The notes beneath the pieces are model-generated. The model was not told the DNA's origin. It saw only the letters and a list, made by a program, of their open reading frames with translations, and did not search any database. A stretch of DNA of 59,410 nt from JASTVH01 sp042862465 (GTDB taxonomy: Bacteria > Pseudomonadota > Gammaproteobacteria > Pseudomonadales > Oleiphilaceae). Of the stretch, positions 6,440 through 16,000 are shown piece after piece. Numbering within the stretch: the first letter of the stretch is position 1; each line of letters starts with the position of its first letter. The translations under genes and the position numbers were made by a program. The DNA is taken from contig JASTVH010000015.1 of NCBI GenBank assembly GCA_042862465.1, positions 1 through 59,410 on the forward strand, given 5' to 3'.

Positions 6440-8488
6440 TCAGTCCTCACGGGCTAACTGTTCCCCCAACCCCGAAGCCCTCAAAACCCGCCTCTCAACC
6501 CCCAACTCCAAAACCCTCCCCCTCGGCACCACCAAGCTTAACCAAGACTTAGCCCGAGTAACCCCCGTATAAAGCAGTTCTTTCGTCAAAACCGGCGAAA
6601 CCAAATCCGGCAACACAAGACAAGCATGCCCAAACTCCGACCCCTGACTCTTATGCACCGTCATAGCAAAAGTCGTCATCACATCCGAAAGCCGATGCGG
6701 CAACACACGTTTTAGAGTGCCATCCGCCAACGGAAAAAACACCCGAAGCCGCCCGTCCGACTCCGGATCTGGAAGTGCAATCCCCACATCCCCATTCATC
6801 AACCCCAACCCATAATCATTACGAGTCATCAACACCGGCCGCCCGGCATACCACCCCTGGGTCCGCTCAATCAGCCCACAGTCCCGAAGATGCTGTTCAA
6901 TGGCCTCATTCAACCCGTCCACCCCAAACGGCCCGGCCCGCAGCGCACACAGCACCTGAAACTCCCCAAAGGCCTCCAGTACATGCCGCGCCCAGTCATC
7001 GGTACTCTGCCCGCCCTGCGGCCCCCGCTTCACCAGCTCCAGATATTTCCGATACCCCTGCGGCTGCTTCCCTTCCGGGTGCTCCCCAAAGAACCCGCCC
7101 CCGCCGTCCCGCACCAGTTGCGCCAGCAGTTCGGGGGGCAACCCCTGAGTAGTCTTGGGCCGAATCAGGGCCAGGTCGGTGAGGTTGGGGTCGGCCAGCA
7201 GGCGTTGGGTGTCGGTGATGTTCTGTTCGTTGATGGCTCTCGCTAGTTGGCCGATGCCGCTGTGTTGGCCGAAGCGGTGGCTTTTGCGCAGCAGGGCGAT
7301 ATGGTCCGCCAGTGGCCCGCGGTCGCCCTGGTAGGCGCTGAGGTCGTAGCCGGTCTGCTCGCGCAGGTCGTCCACCAGTTGGGCGGAGTAGCCCGGCTGT
7401 TCGGCGTCGCGGCAGAGTTCGCCGAGGATGGCGCCGGCTTCCACGGAGGCGAGCTGGTCCTTGTCCCCCAGCAGGATCAGGCGGGCCTGGGGCGGGAGGG
7501 CGTCCAGCAGGGCGGCCATGAGTTCCAGGTCCACCATGGAGGCTTCGTCCACCACCAGTAAATCGAGATGCAGCGGGTTGTCGGCGTTGTGGCGGAAGCG
7601 GCGGCTGCCGGGGAGTGGGCGCAGCAGGCGGTGGACGGTGGTGACGTCCGCCGGGATATGGGGCTGGATCTCGGGCGGCAGCTGGCCGATGGCGTTGCCG
7701 ATGGATTCGGTGAGGCGCGCGGCGGCCTTGCCGGTGGGGGCGGCCAGGTGGATGCGCAGGGGCTGGCCCTGTTCGTGTTCGCCCTGGGGTTCTAGGGCGA
7801 TGGACTGCAGCAGGCCCAGCAGGCGCACCACGGTGGTGGTCTTGCCGGTGCCGGGGCCGCCGGAGACGACGGTGAAGGCGGAGCGGGCGGCGATGGCGGC
7901 GGCGACGGTCTGCCAGTGGGGTTCGGTCCTGGCGGTTTCCGCCTCATCCCGCAGTGGGCCGAAGAGGCTGTCCAGGCGTTCCTGCAGGTCGTCCGGGGTG
8001 GCGATGCGGGTTTGCAGGCGTTGGCGGATGCCGGCGGCCACGGCCTGTTCCGAGCGCCAGTAGCGGCGCAGGTAGAGGCGCTGGCCGTCCAGCACCAGGG
8101 GGGTGGCGTCTTCGCCGTTGCCTTCTCTCTTGCTTCCGGCCCGCCCAACCAGGGGGTCCTGTTTCAGGGTGGCGAGCCAGTCGTCCAGGGTGAGGCCGGC
8201 CAGCACCTGGGAGGGGCGGCGCACCGGATTGTCGCTGCGGTCGCCGTCCGGGGGCAGCGAGAGGGTGTCGTCCGGGGCGGCCAGGGCCTGTTCCAGCAGC
8301 AGGCAGCTGTGGCCGCGGCCCAGTTGGTGGCTCACGAGGGCGGCGGAGAGCAGCGTGAGGGGCGCGGCGTCCGGCTGGCGGTCCTGCAGGAACTCCACCA
8401 AGGCGCGGTCGAGGGCGCGCAGCCAGTCGCAGGTTTGCCAGTCGCCGATCTGGTCGATGACGGTGGTGGTGTCCAACTCAAAACCCAT
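6440..8488 (-). CDS. recD: Exodeoxyribonuclease V subunit alpha RecD
   Basis: 682 aa. This is the 5'-3' SF1B helicase subunit of RecBCD, which processes DNA double-strand ends for recombination and degrades linear foreign DNA. Walker A is GGPGTGKT at 210-217. Walker B is LLVVDEASMVD. The C-terminal helicase motif TVHKSQGSEF lies about 60 residues from the end, with the UvrD_C_2-like VTRAKSWL segment after it. It is slightly longer than E. coli RecD (608 aa). The start overlaps the recB stop by 11 bases, so translation is probably coupled. Confidence 0.95.
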   Translation of the reverse strand: MGFELDTTTVIDQIGDWQTCDWLRALDRALVEFLQDRQPDAAPLTLLSAALVSHQLGRGHSCLLLEQALAAPDDTLSLPPDGDRSDNPVRRPSQVLAGLTLDDWLATLKQDPLVGRAGSKREGNGEDATPLVLDGQRLYLRRYWRSEQAVAAGIRQRLQTRIATPDDLQERLDSLFGPLRDEAETARTEPHWQTVAAAIAARSAFTVVSGGPGTGKTTTVVRLLGLLQSIALEPQGEHEQGQPLRIHLAAPTGKAAARLTESIGNAIGQLPPEIQPHIPADVTTVHRLLRPLPGSRRFRHNADNPLHLDLLVVDEASMVDLELMAALLDALPPQARLILLGDKDQLASVEAGAILGELCRDAEQPGYSAQLVDDLREQTGYDLSAYQGDRGPLADHIALLRKSHRFGQHSGIGQLARAINEQNITDTQRLLADPNLTDLALIRPKTTQGLPPELLAQLVRDGGGGFFGEHPEGKQPQGYRKYLELVKRGPQGGQSTDDWARHVLEAFGEFQVLCALRAGPFGVDGLNEAIEQHLRDCGLIERTQGWYAGRPVLMTRNDYGLGLMNGDVGIALPDPESDGRLRVFFPLADGTLKRVLPHRLSDVMTTFAMTVHKSQGSEFGHACLVLPDLVSPVLTKELLYTGVTRAKSWLSLVVPRGRVLELGVERRVLRASGLGEQLARED

Positions 8489-11400
8489 CCATCACCTCTT
8501 GATGTTGTTCCCGGAATTGCCCATCGAGCGCCTCGATTAGGTTTTTGGGCGGGCGCACCCGGTGCACCCCCTGCTCCGGGCCGTGGATGCCGCGCAGGAA
8601 AAGGTACATCACCCCGCCCATGTGCCGGTCGTAGCGGTAGCCGGGCAGGCGGGCCTGCAGCAGGCGGTGCAGGGCCAGGGTGTAGAGGCTGTATTGCAGC
8701 TCGTAGCGGTGTTCGAGGATGGCGTCCGTCATGGCGCCTTCGGTGTAGGCATCATCGGACTCGCCCAGGGCGTTGGATTTGTAGTCCACCACGTAATAGC
8801 GCCCCTGCCATTCGAACACCAGGTCGATAAAGCCCTTGAGCATGCCGTTCAGGCGTTGCCGCCCAATCCCCGCACGGCGCTGGCCGGGGAAGAGGGCGGC
8901 CTGCACCCGTTGGTCCAGGGCGGCGCTGTCCACCTGATGGGCGGCGAACCAGAATTCCAGTTCCGGCTGTAGCTGGTGGTCGGCCAGGTCGCGCAGCCTG
9001 AGCGGGTCGCCCGGCTGTTCGCCTATCGGCGGTGGTGTGAGCGGGGTGTCCAGCAGGGCCAGCAGCCAGGCGTCCAGGTCCTCGGTCCAGTCGTCCCAGC
9101 CGCGACGTTCGCAGAGCGTTTGCAGCTTTTCGTGGCGGATGTCGGCCTGTTCGGCGACGTTGGCGAACCCCTGCTCCGCCGCCCATTCCAGGATGCCGTG
9201 CAGGAAGGTGCCGGCCTGGGCGCCGCGCGGGAAGTCGTGTTCGACCTGCCCGACCGGGCCTGTTACCGGTTGCGGGGTTTCGCCTTCGCGCAGGTTGGCT
9301 TCCTCGGGGCTGTCTTCGGCCAGGGTGGGTGTTCGGTCCATATGCGCGCCGCTGGCGAGGCTGGAATAGCTGCCCACCCACCAGGGGGTATGTAAGCGTT
9401 CACTGATCTCGCGGGCCGCGCGCAGGGCTTCGTCGTCGGCGGGCGGGGTGTAGATCTGGTCGCTGGGTTCGGGCCAGTCGGCCACGCTCAGGCCCTGGTC
9501 GGGATCGGCCAGTTGCGCCAGGGCCGCCTGGAAGTCGTCCGGGGCCAGGGGCTGGCCTTCGGCGAGCAGGTAGCCCACGGCGCTCTTCTTGAGTTTGCAG
9601 GTGTAGCCCTTCTGGGTGAAGTTGCCCAGGGCGGACAGCCCCACCCAGCAGGCGTGGCTGGCGCGGGTAAGGGCCACATAGAGCAGGCGCAGGTCTTCGG
9701 CCAGGCGCTCGCGGTCGGCGGTTTCCAGATCGGCCTTGTCCGGCTGGTAGCACCACTGCGGCTGGCCGTCGCGGTAGACCTTGAGCGGGGCGTCCTTTTT
9801 GCTCACTTCCCGGGCGACGGCGACGAAGGGCAGGTAGACCAGCGGGTATTCCAGGCCCTTGGACTTGTGGATGGTGACGATCTTCACCAGGGATTCGTCG
9901 CTTTCCAGGCGCAGCACCTGTTCGTCGGCGCTGGCCGGGCCGCCCTGCTCGATGTGTTCCTCCAGGTGGCGCAGCAGGGCCTGCTGGCCGTCGAGCTGGG
10001 TTTCCGCCTGTTGCAGGAGTTCCCCCAGCTGTAGCAGGTTGGTGAGGCTGCGTTCGCCATCGGTGTAGTTCAAGAGCTTGGCGGGTACGTCGAAGTCGTC
10101 CAGCAGGCGGCGCACCAGGGGCAGTACGCCGCGCTGTTGCCAGAGCTGGTGGTAGTCGCGGAACTGTTCGGTCCAGGCCTCCCAGTCGGCGTCGGTCTCG
10201 GCGGCGCGGTCGAGGCGCTCGAAGCCCAGGCCCAGGCTGGCGGTGCCCAGGGCCCGGCGCAGGCGGGATTCGGACAGGGGCTCGGCCACGGCTTCCAGCC
10301 ACAGCAGCAGGTCCATGGCCTCGGGGGTCTGGAACACGGAGCTCTTTTCACTCAGGAAGACGCTGCGCACCCCGCGCTCGGCCAGGGCGTCCTGCATCAG
10401 GCGGGCTTCGGTGTGGCTGCGCACCAGGATGGCGATGTGGGCGGCCTGCAGCGGTTCCCACGCGCCTTCCTTGTCAAAACCCAGTTCGCCGTGCTGGGCC
10501 GCCTGCAGCTGGGCGACGATCTGGCTGGCGGTGACGGCGGCGTAGCTCTGGCGGTAGTCCTCCAGGTTCAGGGGCTGGTCGTGGTCCGGGTGCCAGAGGG
10601 TGAGCGGTGTTACCGGCGCCCCGCTCTGCAGCAGTTGATCCTTGCGGCCGTTGGCGGCCACGTGGACGAAGGGGATCTCGTCCCGGAACAGGAAGGGTCC
10701 GTCCGCCCGGCCCTCGCCTTGGGCGAACAGGCGATTGACGGCGCTGACCAGCTTTTCCTCGGAGCGGAAGTTGCGCATCAGGGTGTAGTGGGCGTCCGCC
10801 GTGTCCTGCCTCGCCTGGAGGTAGGTGTGGATGTCGGCGCCGCGGAAGGCGTAGATGGCCTGCTTGGGGTCGCCGATCATGAACAGGCCCGTGCCTTCCT
10901 GCCCCACATAAAGGCGCTTGAACATGCCGTACTGGACCGGGTCCGTGTCCTGGAACTCGTCGATCAGGGCCACGGGGAACTGGCGGCGGATGCGCTCGGC
11001 CAGGGCCGGGCCGTTGTCGCCGGCGAGGGCGTCGGACAGGCGGGTGAGCAGGTCGTCGTAGCTCATGCGGTTGAAGCGGCGCTTCTGGCCGTCCAGGCGC
11101 TGGCGGCACCAGTGGGCGGCGTGGGGGAGCAGGTCCGCTTCCAGGTCCGGGCAGGTGTCGAGGTGGTCCACCAGGCTGTCCAGGCTCTGGAGGGCGTCGA
11201 GCTCCGGGGGCTGGCCGCCCTTCTTCAGGCGTACGCGGCTGGCGGCGTATTTTTTGGCGAGCTTGTCCGGCAGGGCGTCGCCGTTCTCGGCCCAGGCGTC
11301 CAGTTGGGCCAGTTCCTCGGGGATCTTGTCGGCCTTGAAGCTGCCGCCGTGGAGCCAGCCTTTTTCCAGGGCGTCGGCGAACCACTGGTGGATGGCGGCC

Positions 11401-12107
11401 TTGTCGGTGCGCCAGAGGCTGCGGGAGCGCTCCTGTTGCTCGGCCAGTTGGCGGGCCCAGTTGGCCAGGGTGTCGAGGCCGGAGGATGTGGGCGCGGGGC
11501 CCGGGTCGCTCAGCAGGCCACGGACGCGGCTGGCGAGGCCGTCCGGATCGCGGGCCACCTTCTCCACCTGTTCCAGGGCCTCCGGGGACTGCGGGGTGAT
11601 GAAGGTGCGCCAGTAGTCCCGCGCCACCTCGGCGATCAGGTCGCTGTCGTCCCCTTCCAGCTCGGCGCCGAAGTTGTTGCCGCTGTCGAAGGCGTGCTGG
11701 CGCAGCATGCGCTGGCTCCAGCCGTGGATGGTGTGGATGGCGGCTTCGTCCATGTTGCTGGCGGCCAGGTCGAGGATGCGGGCCTGGGCGGGCCAGCGCT
11801 CTTCGGGGTAGCTGTCGCGTAGTTCGGTGAGGAGCTTGTCGTCGTCCTGCTTCCGGAAGCAGCGGGCGGCCTGGGTGAGGCGGCGGCGGATGCGGTCTCG
11901 CAGTTCTTCGGTGGCGGCGTTGGTGAAGGTGACCACCAGGATGTCCTGGGGGTTTAACGGGCGCGTGAAGGCGTTGGCGTCGCCGTGTTGGAGGACGAGG
12001 CGGACGTATAGCAGGGCAATGGTGAAGGTTTTGCCGGTGCCGGCGCTGGCTTCTATTAAGCGGGTGCCTTTGAGCGGGAAGCTCAGTGGTTGGAGGATCT
12101 CTGTCAT
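8478..12107 (-). CDS. recB: Exodeoxyribonuclease V subunit beta RecB
   Basis: 1209 aa (E. coli 1180). It is the 3'-5' SF1A helicase and nuclease subunit. Walker A is ASAGTGKT at residues 20-27. The DExx box is in VALIDEFQDTDPVQY. Motif VI is in LRLLYVALTRASHACW. The C-terminal RecB nuclease domain carries VVDYKSN (Asp1108, Lys1110), so the nuclease should be active. RecB binds RecC and RecD and loads RecA after Chi. It is followed directly by recD and separated from recC by a toxin-antitoxin pair and a repeat-filled spacer, an unusual layout. Confidence 0.96.
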   Translation of the reverse strand: MTEILQPLSFPLKGTRLIEASAGTGKTFTIALLYVRLVLQHGDANAFTRPLNPQDILVVTFTNAATEELRDRIRRRLTQAARCFRKQDDDKLLTELRDSYPEERWPAQARILDLAASNMDEAAIHTIHGWSQRMLRQHAFDSGNNFGAELEGDDSDLIAEVARDYWRTFITPQSPEALEQVEKVARDPDGLASRVRGLLSDPGPAPTSSGLDTLANWARQLAEQQERSRSLWRTDKAAIHQWFADALEKGWLHGGSFKADKIPEELAQLDAWAENGDALPDKLAKKYAASRVRLKKGGQPPELDALQSLDSLVDHLDTCPDLEADLLPHAAHWCRQRLDGQKRRFNRMSYDDLLTRLSDALAGDNGPALAERIRRQFPVALIDEFQDTDPVQYGMFKRLYVGQEGTGLFMIGDPKQAIYAFRGADIHTYLQARQDTADAHYTLMRNFRSEEKLVSAVNRLFAQGEGRADGPFLFRDEIPFVHVAANGRKDQLLQSGAPVTPLTLWHPDHDQPLNLEDYRQSYAAVTASQIVAQLQAAQHGELGFDKEGAWEPLQAAHIAILVRSHTEARLMQDALAERGVRSVFLSEKSSVFQTPEAMDLLLWLEAVAEPLSESRLRRALGTASLGLGFERLDRAAETDADWEAWTEQFRDYHQLWQQRGVLPLVRRLLDDFDVPAKLLNYTDGERSLTNLLQLGELLQQAETQLDGQQALLRHLEEHIEQGGPASADEQVLRLESDESLVKIVTIHKSKGLEYPLVYLPFVAVAREVSKKDAPLKVYRDGQPQWCYQPDKADLETADRERLAEDLRLLYVALTRASHACWVGLSALGNFTQKGYTCKLKKSAVGYLLAEGQPLAPDDFQAALAQLADPDQGLSVADWPEPSDQIYTPPADDEALRAAREISERLHTPWWVGSYSSLASGAHMDRTPTLAEDSPEEANLREGETPQPVTGPVGQVEHDFPRGAQAGTFLHGILEWAAEQGFANVAEQADIRHEKLQTLCERRGWDDWTEDLDAWLLALLDTPLTPPPIGEQPGDPLRLRDLADHQLQPELEFWFAAHQVDSAALDQRVQAALFPGQRRAGIGRQRLNGMLKGFIDLVFEWQGRYYVVDYKSNALGESDDAYTEGAMTDAILEHRYELQYSLYTLALHRLLQARLPGYRYDRHMGGVMYLFLRGIHGPEQGVHRVRPPKNLIEALDGQFREQHQEVMDGF

Positions 12108-12182
12108 GGTTGGTCCTCCGCACCTGAGCTTGCGTTGATAGCGTTAGAGTCGGACGTCGGAGGTCGGAGGTCGGACGCTTGT

Positions 12183-12446
12183 TGGCCAAGGCTTTGCCTT
12201 GGCGCCCCCTCTCCCCTTGCCCCTCTCCCACGGTGGGGAGAGGGGAATAAAGCGGTGCCTTGGTGGTGTGCCGCTTGGGATTCGGGTCTGCTTTGGGTAT
12301 CGACAAACATCCCCTCTCCCCTCGTGGGAGAGGGCCGGGGAGAGGGGGAGGCGCCAACAGGCGCCCTGGTGTCGACCGCGTATGGCCAAGGCATTGCCTT
12401 GGCGCCCCCTCTCCCCATACCCCTCTCCCACGTTGGGGAGAGGGGA
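12183..12446. repeat. Repeat cluster (CCCTCTCCC/GGGAGAGGG) upstream of recB
   Basis: A unit of about 64 bp, GGCCAAGGC(T/A)TTGCCTTGGC followed by CCCCCTCTCC and a CCCCTCTCCCAC/GTGGGGAGAGGGG palindrome, occurs at 12183-12246. It recurs at 12383-12446, exactly 200 bp away. A third, related palindrome lies at 12312-12349. The cluster fills most of the 360 bp between brnA and recB (12108-12467), in which no gene is visible. Strong hairpins here could affect read-through from recC into recB. Confidence 0.75.
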
Positions 12447-12467
12447 AGCAGAGTCCGGCCTTCGCTT

Positions 12468-12740
12468 TCAGCCTTTTGCATGGGGCTTGCCTGTGGCATC
12501 CAAACCTTGGCTCGCCGCTTCCGCCTGCAACCGTTCGACAAGCCATACCTTGATGATCGATTGGCGCGTCACACCGATACGGGCGGCTTCGCGATCCAGG
12601 GATTCCACAACCCAGGCCGGAAAATCCACGTTGATGCGCTTGGATTCCTGGTTCACCCGACGTGCTGTCGACAGGTCGAGATCCTCAACGATGTCTTCTT
12701 CGCCCTGGTCGAACTTTTTGTCGAAGTCTTTAGCTTTCAT
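12468..12740 (-). CDS. brnA: BrnA-type antitoxin (CopG-like ribbon-helix-helix)
   Basis: 90 aa. The RHH DNA-binding core is at about 35-70 (KRINVDFPAWVVESLDREAA, then RIGVTRQSIIKVWLVERL). In the BrnTA family this protein neutralises BrnT and represses the promoter together with it. The N-terminus is acidic, as expected for the toxin-contacting part. Its ATG lies 11 bases inside the end of brnT, so synthesis is coupled, and toxin-first order is normal for BrnTA. The C-terminus runs up to the repeat cluster before recB. Confidence 0.85.
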   Translation of the reverse strand: MKAKDFDKKFDQGEEDIVEDLDLSTARRVNQESKRINVDFPAWVVESLDREAARIGVTRQSIIKVWLVERLQAEAASQGLDATGKPHAKG

Positions 12741-12993
12741 AGAGCTTTACCTCCAACTTGCGAGACCGCCGAACGGAGATGATCCGAATTCGCTCATTGC
12801 GATAAGTGATCACAGCGGACCAGTGTTTTCTCCCTATCCGACCTATCACCAGAAACCGATCCTCGATTGGTGACTGGGCCTGGATCTCCAGAAGATAGGG
12901 ATCTTCCCAGAGTTTTTGTGCAGCCTCGAAATCAATTCCGTGTTTATCCAGATTGGCCTTGCTTTTGGCTGGATCAAATTCAAACTCTTCCAT
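12730..12993 (-). CDS. brnT: BrnT-type ribonuclease toxin
   Basis: 87 aa, typical length. The family hallmark is visible: FEFDPAKSKANLDKHGIDF near the N-terminus, then DRFLVIGRIGRKHWSAVITYR, and the C-terminal IRIISVRRSRKLE. Characterised BrnT is a RelE-like cytoplasmic RNase that arrests growth. Both genes lie within the recCBD gene order on the same strand, 24 bp downstream of recC. They could be co-transcribed with recC or use an internal promoter under RHH control. Confidence 0.88.
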   Translation of the reverse strand: MEEFEFDPAKSKANLDKHGIDFEAAQKLWEDPYLLEIQAQSPIEDRFLVIGRIGRKHWSAVITYRNERIRIISVRRSRKLEVKLYES

Positions 12994-13017
12994 GAGTATA
13001 AATTATTCCTTTTTTAC

Positions 13018-16000
13018 TCATCCAGTCAGGTCTGTCATCTGTTCAAAGGCTTCACGTAGTGGGCCGTAGAGTTTTACGCTCCAATCCCGAAACGCTTCCG
13101 ACCACAAATCCTCAATCCCCGGCCAGCTCCGCGCCAATGCCGGCTGCTCCTGCACTTCCCCACTGCGGTTAAAGCCGCCCTCATAGGCCTCACGCACTTT
13201 GCCGGGAATGGTGCCCACATCATCTACGCCCTCATCCATCCACACCATCGCCGTCTTGAACGCCACCGGCAGCGGGCGCGTAAGCCCAACATGATAGGCC
13301 TCCACCAGTTCGGCCAGATGCTTGCGGGCCTCGCCTTCGGCAATTGGCGGCAGCCAGCGCGCGCCGTCGGTGGTGATCAATACGCTGCCGAGGTTATAGC
13401 CCTGGGCGGCGGCGAGGCAGTGGTTGAGCCAGAGGGTGAGGAGGTAGTGGTATTTCACCTGTTTGCCGCTGTAGATCTGGCTGGGGTAGCGGGTGATGAG
13501 GGCGGCGTCGTCTTCGCCGCAGAAGTGGATGCCGTCGAGCCAGCCTTCGATGACCAGGTACTGCTGCGCATCGTGGCCGCTGAGTGTGAGGCGGATTTCC
13601 CTGGGGTGGGCCAACACCTCCGGCCAGCGGTTGCGGACGGTGGTCCAGTTTTCCAGGAACTGGTGGACCGGGGCCTGGAGCTGGTGGGCGGCCCGTTCGC
13701 CGGCGCCGCCTAGGGGGAGCAGGCCGGCGCGGCGCATGCGGGCGAGGTGCTGCTCCACGACCTCGGCCTGTTCTTCGTCATTGGCGGCGGTGGCGGCGTT
13801 GATGAGGTCGCTCTTGAGCTGGTGGCCGGTGAGGGCGTCCAGGGTGAAGGGTTCGTCGTCTTCCTGCACGGCGCTGGTGCGGTTGAAGTTGATGCCCAGG
13901 CGCTCGGCGTAGAACAGGTTGGCGGGCTGGCGGTAGAAGCGTTGCCATTGTTCCAGGGTGAGCGGGGTGTCCTGATTCAGGGGGGGCAGTTCGGCCTCCA
14001 CCGGCGCTTCGGTGCCTTCGTGGATGGCGCGCCATTCCCGGGCGTAGGTGAACCAGCGTTCGGGGTCTTCGGCCGGGTCGAAGTAGCGGCGGCTGAAGGG
14101 TTGCAGGGGGTGGTCCTGGGTCAGGTGAGTGAGCAGGCGTTCGCCGGCGTCCGGAGACTCACTCTCATCGCCGTCCAGGCACCAGCCCTGGGCGATGTGG
14201 TCCTGCAACTGGCCCACCAGCACGGACGGGGTGCGCGGGCTGTTGTCGGTGGCGTCGTGGCCGATGTAGCTGATGTAGAGGCGCTGGCGGGCGGCCAGCA
14301 GGGCCTCCAGGAACAGGTAGCGGTCGTCCTCGCGGCGGGAGCGGTCGCCCGGGCGGTAGTATTCGGCCATGAGGTCGAAGTCCATGGGCGGGCGCTGGCG
14401 CGGGTAGTCGCCGTCGTTCATGCCCAGCAGGCACACCTGGCGGAAGGGGATGGCGCGCATGGGCATGAGGGTGCAGAAGTTGACCATGCCGGCGAGGAAG
14501 CGCTGGGAGAGGTTGTCTTCGTCGAAGCGTTTGAGCAGGGCGTCGCGCACCACGGTGAGGGGCAGCCTGTGCTCCTTCTCATCCGTTAGCCCGGCATCCC
14601 GGCAGGCGTCCTGCCACTGGCCGATCACCTCCAGGAAGTGGTTGAACTGCAACTGGTCCTGATCGCTCTCCGGGGCGAGGCAGTTTTCCGCCAGTTCCCG
14701 CAGGGTGTCGGCCCAGTCGTTCGGGGTGTGCTCTCCCATCAGGGCATTCCAGCCGGCCTGGAGGCTGTCGATCACCTCGATCAGTTGGCCGGCGGCGACG
14801 GCATCCAGCCCGCCCAGTTCCGGGTAGGGTTCGATGTCCTGCCACGCCTCGCCATTCCCCACGGCGTAACCCAACAACATGCGGCGCAGGCCGAACCACC
14901 AGCTGTTCTGTTCCAGTCCTTCGGGCAGTTCCAGCGCGGCGCGCTGTTTGCCGTCCAGCCCCCAGCGGATGCCGCTCTCCCCCACCCACTGGTGCAGGCG
15001 CGGTAGGTCCTCGGCGCTGAGACCGAAGCGCTCGCGGAAGGCAGGGACGTCGAGCAAATCCAAAAGGTCACTCACCGTGAAGCGCGCTTCGGGCAGCCAC
15101 AGCAGCTGCTCCAGGGCCTTGAGCAGCGGGCTGGCGGCTCGCTCGGGGCGGTCGGCGATGGTGTAGGGAATGTGTCGTTCGTCGTCGAACGGCAGGGTGC
15201 CGAACACCGCCTCGATGTGGGGCGCGTAGGCGGCGATGTCCGGGACCATGACGATGATGTCCCTCGGGGTGAGAGCCGGATCGGCTTCGAAGGCGGCCAG
15301 CAGCTGGTCGTGGAGGATCTCCACTTCGCGCTGGCGGCTGTGGGCGGCGTGGAAGGCGACGGAGTGGTCGTCCGTTGCCACCGGCTCGCGCGGTTCCGGC
15401 GGGGGTGCCAGGTCGAGGATGCGTTGCTGGATGCGGTGCAGCAGCGGGGCATCGGCGGATTCGGCGCGGTCACCGAAGACGTCGATCTGGTCGTTGCTGG
15501 TGGTGGCCTGGTCGTAGCTGTAGAGCAGGCCGATGTAGTCGCGGCCCTGGCGCCCCCAGGCGGCCAGCAGCGGGTTGGCCTGCAGGTGCATCAGTTCGGT
15601 GTCGAGGCCGGCCAGGTCCGGTTTGTCCGGGTGGCGGTAGCGCTCGAAGCGCAGCAGCTGGCGTTCCTCGACGATGTCGGCCCAGTAGTAGCGGCAGGGG
15701 TTGTTCACGCACAGCAGCACCGGCATGAACTTCGAAAGCGCCTCGAAGGCTTCGATCACCTGCACCGGCAGGGAGGAGATGCCGAACACGGTCAGCCGGG
15801 GCGGCAGGCCGGCGGGGCGCTTCTTCTGCTTGGCGCAGGCGTCGAGAAATTGCTGGTGCAGTTGCGCCCGGGACAGGTGGCGCTGGTCTGCGGGAATGTC
15901 CGCCTCGATGCGGCGCCAGAGGGCGGCCTGCCAGCGTTGGGTTTCGTCCAGCGGCAGTTCCTGGCCCTGGGCGGTGGTGATGCGGTCATGCCCTTCTCGC

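Noticed and set aside
10137..12546. Long open frames on both strands over recB (up to 690 codons)
   Set aside because: They are shadows of a GC-rich gene, with Arg/Pro/Gly- or Gly/Val-rich composition and no domains. RecB explains the region.
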